A DNA stretch of 8,567 nucleotides, from assembly GCA_017404585.1 (NCBI GenBank), contig JAFRCB010000352.1:1-8567 (forward strand), written 5' to 3'. Made by a program: the position numbers and the translations under genes. Shown here one piece after another: positions 1 to 5,716 of the stretch. The DNA is from Lachnospiraceae bacterium. Lineage in GTDB: Bacteria > Bacillota > Clostridia > Lachnospirales > Lachnospiraceae. Position 1 is the first letter of the stretch. Each line of letters starts with the position of its first letter. The notes beneath the pieces are model-generated. The model did no database searches and had not been told where the DNA came from. It was given only the letters and a program-made list of their open reading frames with translations.

Positions 1-180
1 CCGCTTTTTCCTGCGCGGCGCTGCCTCGTCGGCACTCTCAGCCGGTCGCTTTTTCCTGCGCGGCTTCGTCTCACCGCCGCTGCCCGGCCGATCCGCGCGG
101 CGCCTCGCCGGCGCGGACTTATCATGTTCTGCGGTCTCGCTTGTATTTGCAGAAGGCTCCTTACCGATGCCCTCCATCAT
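1..180 (-). CDS. N-terminal fragment of a highly basic protein, function unknown
   Basis: An open frame on the minus strand starts with tandem ATGs (first bases 180 and 177) and runs without a stop to the left edge, giving 60 residues. I do not recognise the protein. The visible part opens with a short acidic segment (MMEGIGKEPS), then becomes rich in Arg, Lys, Pro and Ala. The motif PRRKKR occurs at residues 40-45 and 55-60, a 15-residue period backed by an exact 18-nt DNA repeat. Such polybasic, disordered N-termini are common on cytoplasmic tails of cell-wall enzymes (PBPs, LCP proteins) and on some nucleic-acid-binding proteins, but nothing here decides between them. The start lies 37 nt after the lipoprotein stop, so co-transcription is likely. 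The Shine-Dalgarno is poor for either ATG. A TTG at 198, 8 nt after a G-run (206-210), is an alternative start. The GC content is much higher than in the neighbouring gene. Confidence 0.6.
   Translation of the reverse strand, partial: MMEGIGKEPSANTSETAEHDKSAPARRRADRPGSGGETKPRRKKRPAESADEAAPRRKKR
2..64. repeat. Exact 18-nt direct repeat (2-19 and 47-64)
   Basis: CGCTTTTTCCTGCGCGGC occurs at 2-19 and again at 47-64, offset by 45 nt, exactly 15 codons. On the minus strand each copy encodes the PRRKKR segment of the partial basic protein. This looks like an in-frame coding repeat, and further copies may lie beyond the left edge. Confidence 0.85.
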
Positions 181-217
181 TTCATCGTCTTTACCCAAAT
201 TATATACCCCCACTTGG

Positions 218-1972
218 TTATCCGGCAAATCTCACGCCGTCAAACAGATCAGAGATGTCCTCTCCGTCAATAGTCTGCGGCCAATTCGAGGAATCGACCG
301 TCACGCGCGCGATTCTGTCGTCAGAAAGGATCAGATCAACAGTCTTCTCACCGTCGGTCCTGTAGATCGTCCACTCGGTCCCGGATTTGATCGTCTGCTT
401 CTTTTTCGTAACCCGTCCGCGTTCGTTTACGATACTGCACGAAATATTCTCTTTGCTTTCAAGGACCAGATTGCTGTGAACATAGTAATATGTGTCATCA
501 GATTTCGGAATGCCGTCAGCTCCGACAAAATAGGATCTTCCGGCGGTGTACGTGCTGAGAATATCCATGTTGGAAGCCAGTTCGAACGACTCGGGATCGG
601 TCAGCAGAACTTCGCTGCTAAGATCTGTCTCGGCATCATAGCTGTTGGACTTTCCGGCATTATCCACGTGGCCGCTGTAAGACGGCACACCTTTGCCGAG
701 GCTGAATATATTCAGCTGCTGATAATCACTGTCCCCGGTGCAGAAGAGATAAATATAATCTCCGTCCTCTGTGTGCACATACGTCGGTATCATTGAATTA
801 CTGATGAAACTTGCCCTGGCGGATTCGTCATTCAACGTGACATTCACGCCGTCATAGCCATATTCTTCGCCCTCATTCCCCTCGATCGTAAGGACATCGG
901 CCTCACCGTCATCATCGAAGTCAAATGTAAATGCCTGGGACATGTCAAGCCCGACAGCATAGCCGGAAGGCACGCTTTCACCCAACGGTCTGAACAGTTT
1001 CTTCTCCTCAGAGCGCAGTATTGTAAGAGCCATGACCTCGCCATCCTGAACAAAATAGAATGTGATCCCGTCATAGCCGAGCGTCCAGATGTAGTCCTTG
1101 TCCTCATATTCACCGAGAAGATCTTCAAACACGTCATCGGAAATATCGGGATATGACTCTTTCTGCCGTTTTGCAAGAAGTTCCGGGAGAAGATCCGTGT
1201 CGGTAATAACTTTCGACAGTGTCAGCTCTCGTCCGGTCTTACTGTCCACAGTGTGGGCTGCCAGACTCACCTCATCACGTTCTCCGCCTGTCAACGTGGT
1301 CTTTTCATAATAGCTGAATATGCTGGAATCTGTTCTGACCGGCACCGCCGTAAGCTTCAGTTCATAAGTCTGGAAATCATTCTTGTCATCCGCATATGCT
1401 TCTTTCGCCTCATCAAGCAGCTCATCAAATGTGTCCTCACAGGCAGCTATTGTATCATCCGACAGCGTTTCCAGACGGGTAGCAAGCTTCTCGTACTCTT
1501 CCCCATCATCCTCTCCGAGAGTCAGATATTGGACAGTCGAACCCAGGTAGGATACATCCTCTCTGGAATCATACTCATAGTCATTTATCGACACTCTCTC
1601 AACTGAAAGCTGCACCGGGCTATCTTTCGAGAGTGTATCGTTCTTAACACTGCCTGACGCGACAGAGGACTCGGTCGGGATCGAATCTGTCAGGCTGTCT
1701 GTCAGCTTACTGTCTGTTTTATTATCTGTTCTGCTTTCAATTCTCCCGCCTGCCATACCCACGCTGTCTGTGACCGGTGACTCTGCCGTAGTGCTGTCAG
1801 ACAAAGCGGTTCCTGCCGATCCGGTCACTGACTCGTTGCCGGACGCTGCCGCACCGGACTCATCTTTTACGAACAGAGGCGAATCGACCCCATTGTAATC
1901 TACTTTCGGCATACCGCAGCCTGCCAGCATAAAAGCCAGAAGGCCGAGAGCAATTAATTTCTTCGCTTTCAT
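218..1972 (-). CDS. Large secreted lipoprotein with a DUF3298/RsiV-like domain
   Basis: This is a 584-residue predicted lipoprotein anchored on the outer face of the membrane. Residues 1-18 form a signal peptide (basic MKAKK, hydrophobic core) ending in lipobox LAGC, with Cys19 as the lipidated residue. Residues 25-120 are a Ser/Thr/Asp/Gly-rich linker with repeated TDS/TDN triplets at 82-97. Residues 125-325 resemble the DUF3298-type extracellular domain of RsiV and PdaC-like proteins: a 'VDSKTGRELTLSKV' strand-turn at 242-255, an acidic helix, then 'DGITFYF' at 301-307. Residues 351-359 contain DFDDDGEAD, a DxDxDG calcium-binding-like loop. The C-terminal 200 residues are unassigned. GAGGG lies 5 nt before the ATG, which supports this start. 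There is no transmembrane helix or sigma-factor gene beside it, so an anti-sigma role is not supported; a cell-envelope sensor or binding role is inference. The domain call rests on recognition by eye. Confidence 0.88.
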   Translation of the reverse strand: MKAKKLIALGLLAFMLAGCGMPKVDYNGVDSPLFVKDESGAAASGNESVTGSAGTALSDSTTAESPVTDSVGMAGGRIESRTDNKTDSKLTDSLTDSIPTESSVASGSVKNDTLSKDSPVQLSVERVSINDYEYDSREDVSYLGSTVQYLTLGEDDGEEYEKLATRLETLSDDTIAACEDTFDELLDEAKEAYADDKNDFQTYELKLTAVPVRTDSSIFSYYEKTTLTGGERDEVSLAAHTVDSKTGRELTLSKVITDTDLLPELLAKRQKESYPDISDDVFEDLLGEYEDKDYIWTLGYDGITFYFVQDGEVMALTILRSEEKKLFRPLGESVPSGYAVGLDMSQAFTFDFDDDGEADVLTIEGNEGEEYGYDGVNVTLNDESARASFISNSMIPTYVHTEDGDYIYLFCTGDSDYQQLNIFSLGKGVPSYSGHVDNAGKSNSYDAETDLSSEVLLTDPESFELASNMDILSTYTAGRSYFVGADGIPKSDDTYYYVHSNLVLESKENISCSIVNERGRVTKKKQTIKSGTEWTIYRTDGEKTVDLILSDDRIARVTVDSSNWPQTIDGEDISDLFDGVRFAG

Positions 1973-2030
1973 TTTTCCCTCAAGACACCTTTTTTCGGCG
2001 TTTCTATATATATTAATGTATACTGCGGCA

Positions 2031-2050
2031 TGACCTGCAGCCAGTGGTCA
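2031..2050. promoter_or_regulatory. Operator-like inverted repeat upstream of the lipoprotein gene
   Basis: TGACC (2031-2035) and GGTCA (2046-2050) form a perfect 5-bp dyad separated by 10 bp, the spacing expected of a dimeric helix-turn-helix regulator. It sits just upstream of the AT-rich block likely to hold the lipoprotein promoter. The half-sites are short, so chance occurrence is possible. Confidence 0.25.
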
Positions 2051-2252
2051 TCTCTCACCCGCAGTTAAATCGGTATAATATCACAACATCTATGATACTG
2101 TCAAAACTGACATTTTTCAAATCATTTATCCTGATTGTTAAAAATTCTCCGCAAACGTGCGGCACTTCTGACGGGTATAAGCGATGTTTCATAAGTCCTC
2201 TCGCAGACATTATTTCTCCCGGAATGATTTGAGACCGAATACGGAACCCGCT

Positions 2253-2280
2253 TTGACATTCCCGGAAAACATGGTACAGT
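2253..2280 (+). promoter_or_regulatory. Sigma-A promoter of the RluA-family gene
   Basis: A perfect -35 TTGACA (2253-2258) is followed by a 16-nt spacer and a -10 TACAGT (2275-2280, 4 of 6 to consensus). Transcription would start near 2287, giving a leader of about 25 nt before the ATG at 2312. This position also argues against the TTG at 2297 as the start codon. Confidence 0.7.
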
Positions 2281-2311
2281 ATAGAGAAAACGCCTGTTGG
2301 AGCAATCAGAT

Positions 2312-3283
2312 ATGCGCCATATAATTTACGACACTGACAGCAGACCTAAGTCCAGACGGATCCTCACATACACTGCCGGTCATGCGGATGATGGCAGACC
2401 CGCAAGAGACGTCATTTTGTACAAATGGAAGCTCGTTGCCCACGATGTTGCCAGAGCCAAGTATGAAACTCCGGACGGTATTACAGTCAACGGTGAAGTC
2501 GCCTGGGTGAACCGCATCCTTCATGAGGGGGATATACTGCGCGTAGTCATCACCGACCACGCGCCCGACAGAATTATTCCGACCGAGGGCCGGCTTGACA
2601 TCGTCTATGAAGATGAAGACCTCATATGTATAAATAAACCTGCCGGCATCGTTGTCCATCCGACCCACGGTCACTACGCCGACTCGCTGGCCAACCGTCT
2701 TGCGTACTACTTTGAGCAGAAAAAAGAGCCTCACGAAATCCGGACGATCGGAAGGTTGGATAAGGACACGTCTGGTCTTCTGCTTTTCGGAAAAAGCCGG
2801 TCTGCGGTAGGGCTCATGGATGCACAGGCAGCCCGGGGCACACGGACCAAAGTGTCTCTCGCGCTCTGCGAGGGGGAATGTGCCGAATCCGAAGGATATG
2901 TGGATATCCCGATCATGAGAGCATTCGACGGCAACATTAAGCGGGTCGCGAAGGATGGAGGCGATCCTGCCTTCACTTCTTATAAAGTCGAAGCGCTGTA
3001 TGACGGCTTCTCGCTTGTCCGCCTGACCTTAGAGACAGGACGCACCCACCAGATTCGGGTCCACATGAGTCACATCGGACATCCTCTTCTGGGTGATCCC
3101 CTGTACGGAAACGGCCCTTTTACACACCCATACTCGCCCGATATAAAAATAAGCCGGACCGCGCTGCACGCTTCAGCCCTGGCATTCGACCAGCCATTTG
3201 CCGGCAACCGGATCGAGCTCACCTCTGACCTGCCGTCAGACATGGCGGCTTTCGTCACAAACACCCCTGTCACAGGTAAATAA
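2312..3283 (+). CDS. RluA-family RNA pseudouridine synthase
   Basis: The predicted enzyme (323 residues) isomerises specific uridines in rRNA or tRNA to pseudouridine. The ATG at 2312 was chosen because GGAG (2299-2302) lies 9 nt upstream and the promoter ends just before it; an in-frame TTG at 2297 lacks a ribosome site. Residues 28-80 look like an S4-type RNA-binding region, with 'GITVNGEVAWVNRILHEGD' typical of it. The catalytic domain follows: 'DLICINKPAGIVVHP' (103-117), 'GRLDKDTSG' (147-155) with catalytic Asp150, and 'GRTHQIRVHMSHIGHPLLGD' (243-262). Two deviations stand out. Gly147 replaces the usual His of HRLD, which I recall as common in Firmicutes homologues. Ser182 sits where the family has its active-site Tyr ('KxYxA', here KVSLA). 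The target site cannot be told from sequence. The gene appears monocistronic, with its own promoter and a long inverted repeat right after the stop. Confidence 0.93.
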   Translation: MRHIIYDTDSRPKSRRILTYTAGHADDGRPARDVILYKWKLVAHDVARAKYETPDGITVNGEVAWVNRILHEGDILRVVITDHAPDRIIPTEGRLDIVYEDEDLICINKPAGIVVHPTHGHYADSLANRLAYYFEQKKEPHEIRTIGRLDKDTSGLLLFGKSRSAVGLMDAQAARGTRTKVSLALCEGECAESEGYVDIPIMRAFDGNIKRVAKDGGDPAFTSYKVEALYDGFSLVRLTLETGRTHQIRVHMSHIGHPLLGDPLYGNGPFTHPYSPDIKISRTALHASALAFDQPFAGNRIELTSDLPSDMAAFVTNTPVTGK

Positions 3284-3350
3284 GTGACAGTTCAGACTGG
3301 ATGCTTTGTGCCGGAAACGTAATGCAGTAACAGCCAGTCCGAACTGTCAC
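3284..3350. repeat. Long inverted repeat directly after the rluA-type stop codon
   Basis: The 17-nt arms are 3284-3300 (GTGACAGTTCAGACTGG) and 3334-3350. They pair at 16 of 17 positions around a 33-nt loop. The single mismatch is A3294 opposite C3340, which becomes a G-U pair in a minus-strand transcript. The left arm begins at the base after the TAA. No T-tract follows on either side, so this is not a canonical intrinsic terminator. It may act as a mRNA 3'-end stabiliser or be a REP/MITE-type element. Confidence 0.8.
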
Positions 3351-3389
3351 ATACGCTTGATCTGTAATAGCGATGAGTGTGTGATACAT

Positions 3390-3417
3390 TTGCAATTCCA
3401 ATCATTTGTGCTATACT
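3390..3417 (+). promoter_or_regulatory. Sigma-A promoter of the ATP-grasp/esterase cassette
   Basis: -35 TTGCAA (3390-3395), a 16-nt spacer and -10 TATACT (3412-3417), with TGC immediately before the -10 giving an extended -10 motif. Transcription would begin near 3423-3425, leaving an untranslated leader of about 100 nt before the ATG at 3526. Confidence 0.75.
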
Positions 3418-3422
3418 TTCGT

Positions 3423-3525
3423 ATGTCCTCAAAGTCAATATGCCGCGTTTTGCGGCGTCAATTATAAAGCAGCCGATCTGTCGGATGGCGTTCGGCTTCG
3501 CGGCGCATGCCGCAGGGAGGTATCT
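3423..3525 (+). promoter_or_regulatory. Structured 5' leader of the ATP-grasp gene
   Basis: This stretch between the promoter and the ATG carries two GC-rich hairpins. The first is GCCGC (3442-3446)/GCGGC (3452-3456) with a GTTTT loop. The second is GCGGC (3500-3504)/GCCGC (3509-3513) with a GCAT loop, and it touches the Shine-Dalgarno AGGGAGG (3514-3520). The arms share sequence, so TGCGGC at 3451-3456 can also pair with GCCGCA at 3509-3514. That alternative pairing could change access to the ribosome site. No known riboswitch class is recognised and there is no T-run that would make a transcription attenuator. Confidence 0.4.
3514..3520 (+). promoter_or_regulatory. Shine-Dalgarno site deciding the ATP-grasp start
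   Basis: AGGGAGG lies 5 nt before the ATG at 3526. The open frame extends upstream to an ATG at 3406, but that codon overlaps the extended -10 promoter and has no ribosome site, so the first 40 residues of the longer frame are rejected. Confidence 0.85.
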
Positions 3526-4713
3526 ATGAATTTTGTTTTCATTTCACCACAGTTCCCGCATACCTACTGGAATTTCTGCGACAGATTAAAGAGGAACGGA
3601 GTATGTGTCCTCGGTATCGGCGACACACCTTATGACAATCTGAGCAGCGAGCTCAAAGGGGCCCTGACCGAATACTACAAGGTCGAGTCTCTGGAAAACT
3701 ACGATGAAGTGTTCCGGGCCTGCGCTTTCTTCTCCTTCAAGTACGGCAAGATCGACTGGATCGAATCCAACAATGAGTACTGGCTCGAGCAGGATGCCCG
3801 TCTGCGCACGGATTTCAATGTAACGACAGGCATAAGAGCCGACCGGATCAACAATTTCAAGCACAAATCCACAATGAAGAAGTTCTATGCCGACGCGCAT
3901 GTGCCGAGTGCCAAGTGTCATCTCGCATCTACATTCGAGGACGCGCTCGGCTTCGTTGCGGAGGTCGGTTATCCCATCATAATCAAGCCGGACATCGGCG
4001 TCGGTGCTTCGGACACACACAAAATAAGGAACGAGGAAGAGCTTGCCGCATTCTTTAATGAGCCGCGGCATGTTCAATACCTCATGGAAGAATTCATCGA
4101 CGGCGAACTCTTCTCCTACGACGCGATCACATCTTCGACCTGCGAGCCGCTCTTTGAGTCTATGACGAGCTGGCCGCCATCGATCATGGACATCGTAAAT
4201 GATGAGCTGGAACTCGTGTACTATGTCGCGGGTGACGTTCCGGAAGGTCTCAAGAAAGCCGGCAGGGCTACGGTGAAAGCTTTCGGCGCCGACAGACGTT
4301 TCGTCCATCTGGAATTCTTCCGTCTCAAAGCGGACAGGGAAGGCATAGGCAAAAAGGGAGACTTCGTCGGACTCGAGGTAAATATGCGTCCGGCAGGCGG
4401 ATATACACCGGATATGATGAACTTTGCCCACAGCATCGATGTCTACCAGATCTACGCGGATATGGTAACTTCCGATGCCCGCCTTTTCCCGTATCCCGAA
4501 AAAGAGTACTGCTGCTGCTATGTCAGCCGCAGAGACAAGAACAGCTATGTCCACACTCATGAGGAGATACTCGCCAAATACGGCAGCAAGATGGTCATGT
4601 GTGAGCGCATTCCGGAAATTCTATCCGGAGCGATGGGCAATCAGATGTATACCGCAAAGCTTGAAAATGAAGCTGAGGCAAATGAATTTATAGCCTTCGT
4701 GCTCGGACACTGA
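3526..4713 (+). CDS. ATP-grasp ligase, substrate unknown
   Basis: A 395-residue protein with ATP-grasp architecture. These enzymes activate a carboxylate as acyl-phosphate using ATP and Mg2+ and join it to an amine or other nucleophile. Residues 1-100 form a Rossmann-like pre-ATP-grasp domain starting 'MNFVFISPQFP'. Residues 110-125 ('FKHKSTMKKFYADAHVP') are the usual entry helix. 'YPIIIKPDIGVGAS' (149-162) carries the ATP-binding Lys154 and the glycine-rich loop. 'YLMEEFIDGELFSYDA' (185-200) is the hinge and adenine site. 'HLEFF' (261-265) and 'LEVNMRPAGG' (283-292) supply the metal ligands Glu262, Glu284 and Asn286. All expected catalytic features are present, so it is probably active. The protein has no signal peptide or membrane segment and should be cytoplasmic. 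An esterase gene follows 114 nt later without a T-tract terminator between them, suggesting an operon. The substrate cannot be inferred: amino-acid conjugation, peptide modification or a carboxylated metabolite are all possible. Confidence 0.92.
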   Translation: MNFVFISPQFPHTYWNFCDRLKRNGVCVLGIGDTPYDNLSSELKGALTEYYKVESLENYDEVFRACAFFSFKYGKIDWIESNNEYWLEQDARLRTDFNVTTGIRADRINNFKHKSTMKKFYADAHVPSAKCHLASTFEDALGFVAEVGYPIIIKPDIGVGASDTHKIRNEEELAAFFNEPRHVQYLMEEFIDGELFSYDAITSSTCEPLFESMTSWPPSIMDIVNDELELVYYVAGDVPEGLKKAGRATVKAFGADRRFVHLEFFRLKADREGIGKKGDFVGLEVNMRPAGGYTPDMMNFAHSIDVYQIYADMVTSDARLFPYPEKEYCCCYVSRRDKNSYVHTHEEILAKYGSKMVMCERIPEILSGAMGNQMYTAKLENEAEANEFIAFVLGH

Positions 4714-4779
4714 ATCGGCAGGAAAGCATTTGCCCGATGCTGTGATATCGGTCTTTTGCGGAACACAAACGCGTAATAA

Positions 4780-4797
4780 TGTCAGCGTCGGCTGACA
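4780..4797 (+). promoter_or_regulatory. Small hairpin between the ATP-grasp and esterase genes
   Basis: TGTCAGC (4780-4786) pairs perfectly with GCTGACA (4791-4797) around a GTCG tetraloop. It ends 17 nt before the esterase Shine-Dalgarno AAGGGG (4815-4820). It lacks a T-tract, so it is not a terminator. An intercistronic processing or translation-tuning role is possible but unsupported. Confidence 0.4.
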
Positions 4798-4827
4798 GCG
4801 TAAATTAAAACATGAAGGGGAATATAA

Positions 4828-5583
4828 ATGGAAAAAAGATATTTTAAAGAATACAGCTATCGTCTCGGCCGTGACATGGAATTCGTCACATACGGCACCA
4901 CCGGGAAACTCGTGGTCGTCTTTCCGTCCCAGAACGGTCGCTTCTTCGATTACGAGAACTTTAATATGACAGACGTCTGCGCGCCATGGGTCGATTCCGG
5001 CAAGATCCAGCTCGTCTGTCCCGACGGCATCGATCTCGAATCCTGGTCCAACGAGTGGGGCGATATGCACGAGCGTCTGCTCATGCAGGAGAGATGGTTC
5101 TCCTACGTAAATGAGGAATTTCTTCCCTCCGTCAGGGCAAAGAACGGAAGCGAAGCTGCCTATGGAAGAGCCATCACGACAGGCTGCAGCATGGGCGCAA
5201 CTCACGCTGCCAACTTCTTCTTCCGCCGACCGGACATTTACGACACGGTCATTGCTCTGTCCGGAGCCTATGATGCCTATCTGTTCTTCAAGAACACGGA
5301 CGACCCGCTGGCTTACGACAACTCTCCGGTCCATTTCCTTAGAAATATGCCGGCTGACCATCCATACATGGATCTGTACAGAAACTCAAATATCATTATC
5401 TGCGTCGGTCAGGGTGCATGGGAGGATGAGCTTCTGGCAAGCACAAGAGAACTTGACGCCGTACTGCGCGAAAAGAACATCCCCGCCTGGATTGATTACT
5501 GGGGATATGACGTGAACCACGACTGGCCGTGGTGGAGAAAGCAGATGCCCTATTTCCTGGGCAATGTACTCGGCCAGCCGTAA
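4828..5583 (+). CDS. Alpha/beta-hydrolase esterase (COG4947-like)
   Basis: A 251-residue single-domain serine hydrolase resembling the small esterase/lipase group I know as COG4947, related in fold to the esterase D family. The nucleophile is Ser121 in GCSMG (119-123), which follows a strand as a nucleophile elbow. His231 in 'VNHDW' (229-233) is the likely catalytic histidine, and Asp200 or Glu199 in 'GQGAWEDE' (195-201) the likely acid. 'VVVFPSQNGRFFDYEN' (29-44) supplies the oxyanion-loop region. The C-terminal half is unusually rich in Trp, Tyr and Phe ('HDWPWWRKQMPYF'). The protein has no signal peptide and is cytoplasmic. AAGGGG lies 7 nt before the ATG. Its position after the ATP-grasp gene suggests it hydrolyses or transfers an acyl group of a related compound; that link is inference. 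The exact substrate is unknown. Confidence 0.9.
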   Translation: MEKRYFKEYSYRLGRDMEFVTYGTTGKLVVVFPSQNGRFFDYENFNMTDVCAPWVDSGKIQLVCPDGIDLESWSNEWGDMHERLLMQERWFSYVNEEFLPSVRAKNGSEAAYGRAITTGCSMGATHAANFFFRRPDIYDTVIALSGAYDAYLFFKNTDDPLAYDNSPVHFLRNMPADHPYMDLYRNSNIIICVGQGAWEDELLASTRELDAVLREKNIPAWIDYWGYDVNHDWPWWRKQMPYFLGNVLGQP

Positions 5584-5606
5584 AAATTTAAGATTGCACA
5601 ACGTAT

Positions 5607-5712
5607 ACGAGAGGCTGTCGCATTAAAGCGTGCATCACTGTATATGGCAGACGTTATTTGCAAATGTCTGTCATATACAGCGATAACACCGTCTAACGCG
5701 ACAGCCCCTCGT
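5607..5712. repeat. 106-nt two-tier palindrome, possible MITE-like element
   Basis: The outer 21-nt arms (5607-5627 and 5692-5712) match at 18 of 21 positions when one is reverse-complemented, and all three differences are A/G transitions. An inner stem pairs 5634-5655 with 5663-5684, with one A-C mismatch (5637/5681) and two G-T pairs, closing on the 7-nt loop ATTTGCA. Only 6 and 7 nt separate the two tiers. The outer arms contain GGCTGTCGC, which resembles the ends of some insertion sequences as I remember them. No transposase or clear target duplication is visible. It lies between convergent genes, where it could also simply be an elaborate terminator. Confidence 0.85.
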
Positions 5713-5716
5713 TTTT
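5692..5716 (+). terminator. Intrinsic terminator of the ATP-grasp/esterase operon
   Basis: The 3' arm of the 106-nt palindrome (GC-rich ACGCGACAGCCCCTCG) is followed directly by T5 (5712-5716) on the plus strand, the expected form of a Rho-independent terminator; the 5' arm is at 5607-5627. The same T-run contains the TAA stop of the convergent patatin gene (5715-5717 complement), so the two genes share this junction. On the minus strand the same stem lacks a following T-tract and would terminate less well. Confidence 0.65.

Larger units (their letters stand above)
1973..2311. other. Divergent intergenic region, about 340 nt
   Basis: This separates the lipoprotein gene (minus) from the RluA-family gene (plus). 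It contains an AT-rich block (2004-2023) that could supply the lipoprotein -10 on the minus strand (TATACA or TATATA), though I see no convincing -35. It also contains an operator-like dyad TGACC-N10-GGTCA at 2031-2050, a small TGTCA-AAAC-TGACA dyad followed by T5 at 2099-2117, and the plus-strand promoter at 2253-2280. A 62-codon open frame at 2044-2232 has no ribosome site and no family-like character. Nothing convincing is visible between about 2120 and 2250. Confidence 0.6.

Noticed and set aside
167..796. 209-codon plus-strand frame opposite the lipoprotein
   Set aside because: It is the shadow of a lipoprotein with a signal peptide, lipobox and ribosome site, and it has no start signals of its own.
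1679..1730. Short CTGTC-rich repeats inside the lipoprotein gene as a CRISPR-like or regulatory repeat
   Set aside because: They follow the codon frame and encode repeated TDS/TDN in the linker. Spacing is irregular and there are no spacer-like units.
2099..2117. TGTCA-AAAC-TGACA followed by T5 as an intrinsic terminator
   Set aside because: The stem is only 5 bp with little GC, and no plus-strand gene lies upstream that would need a terminator.
2044..2232. 62-codon open frame in the divergent intergenic region
   Set aside because: It starts at a non-ATG codon with no Shine-Dalgarno, shows no domain or signal-peptide pattern, and lies across likely regulatory DNA.
3406..3525. 40-residue N-terminal extension of the ATP-grasp frame
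   Set aside because: Its ATG overlaps the extended -10 promoter, while the ATG at 3526 has AGGGAGG at ideal spacing and begins a typical beta strand.
3586..4560. 324-codon open frame antisense to the ATP-grasp gene
   Set aside because: The sense strand encodes a full ATP-grasp with all motifs. The antisense frame has no ribosome site or recognisable family and is a by-product of codon use.
4756..4780. Possible separate promoter for the esterase (TTGCGG and TAATAA)
   Set aside because: The spacer is only 12 nt and both hexamers are poor matches, so read-through from the upstream promoter is more likely.
4621..5361. 246-codon open frame antisense to the esterase gene
   Set aside because: It overlaps a protein with a clear catalytic serine and histidine, and it crosses the ATP-grasp/esterase gap without any start signals.
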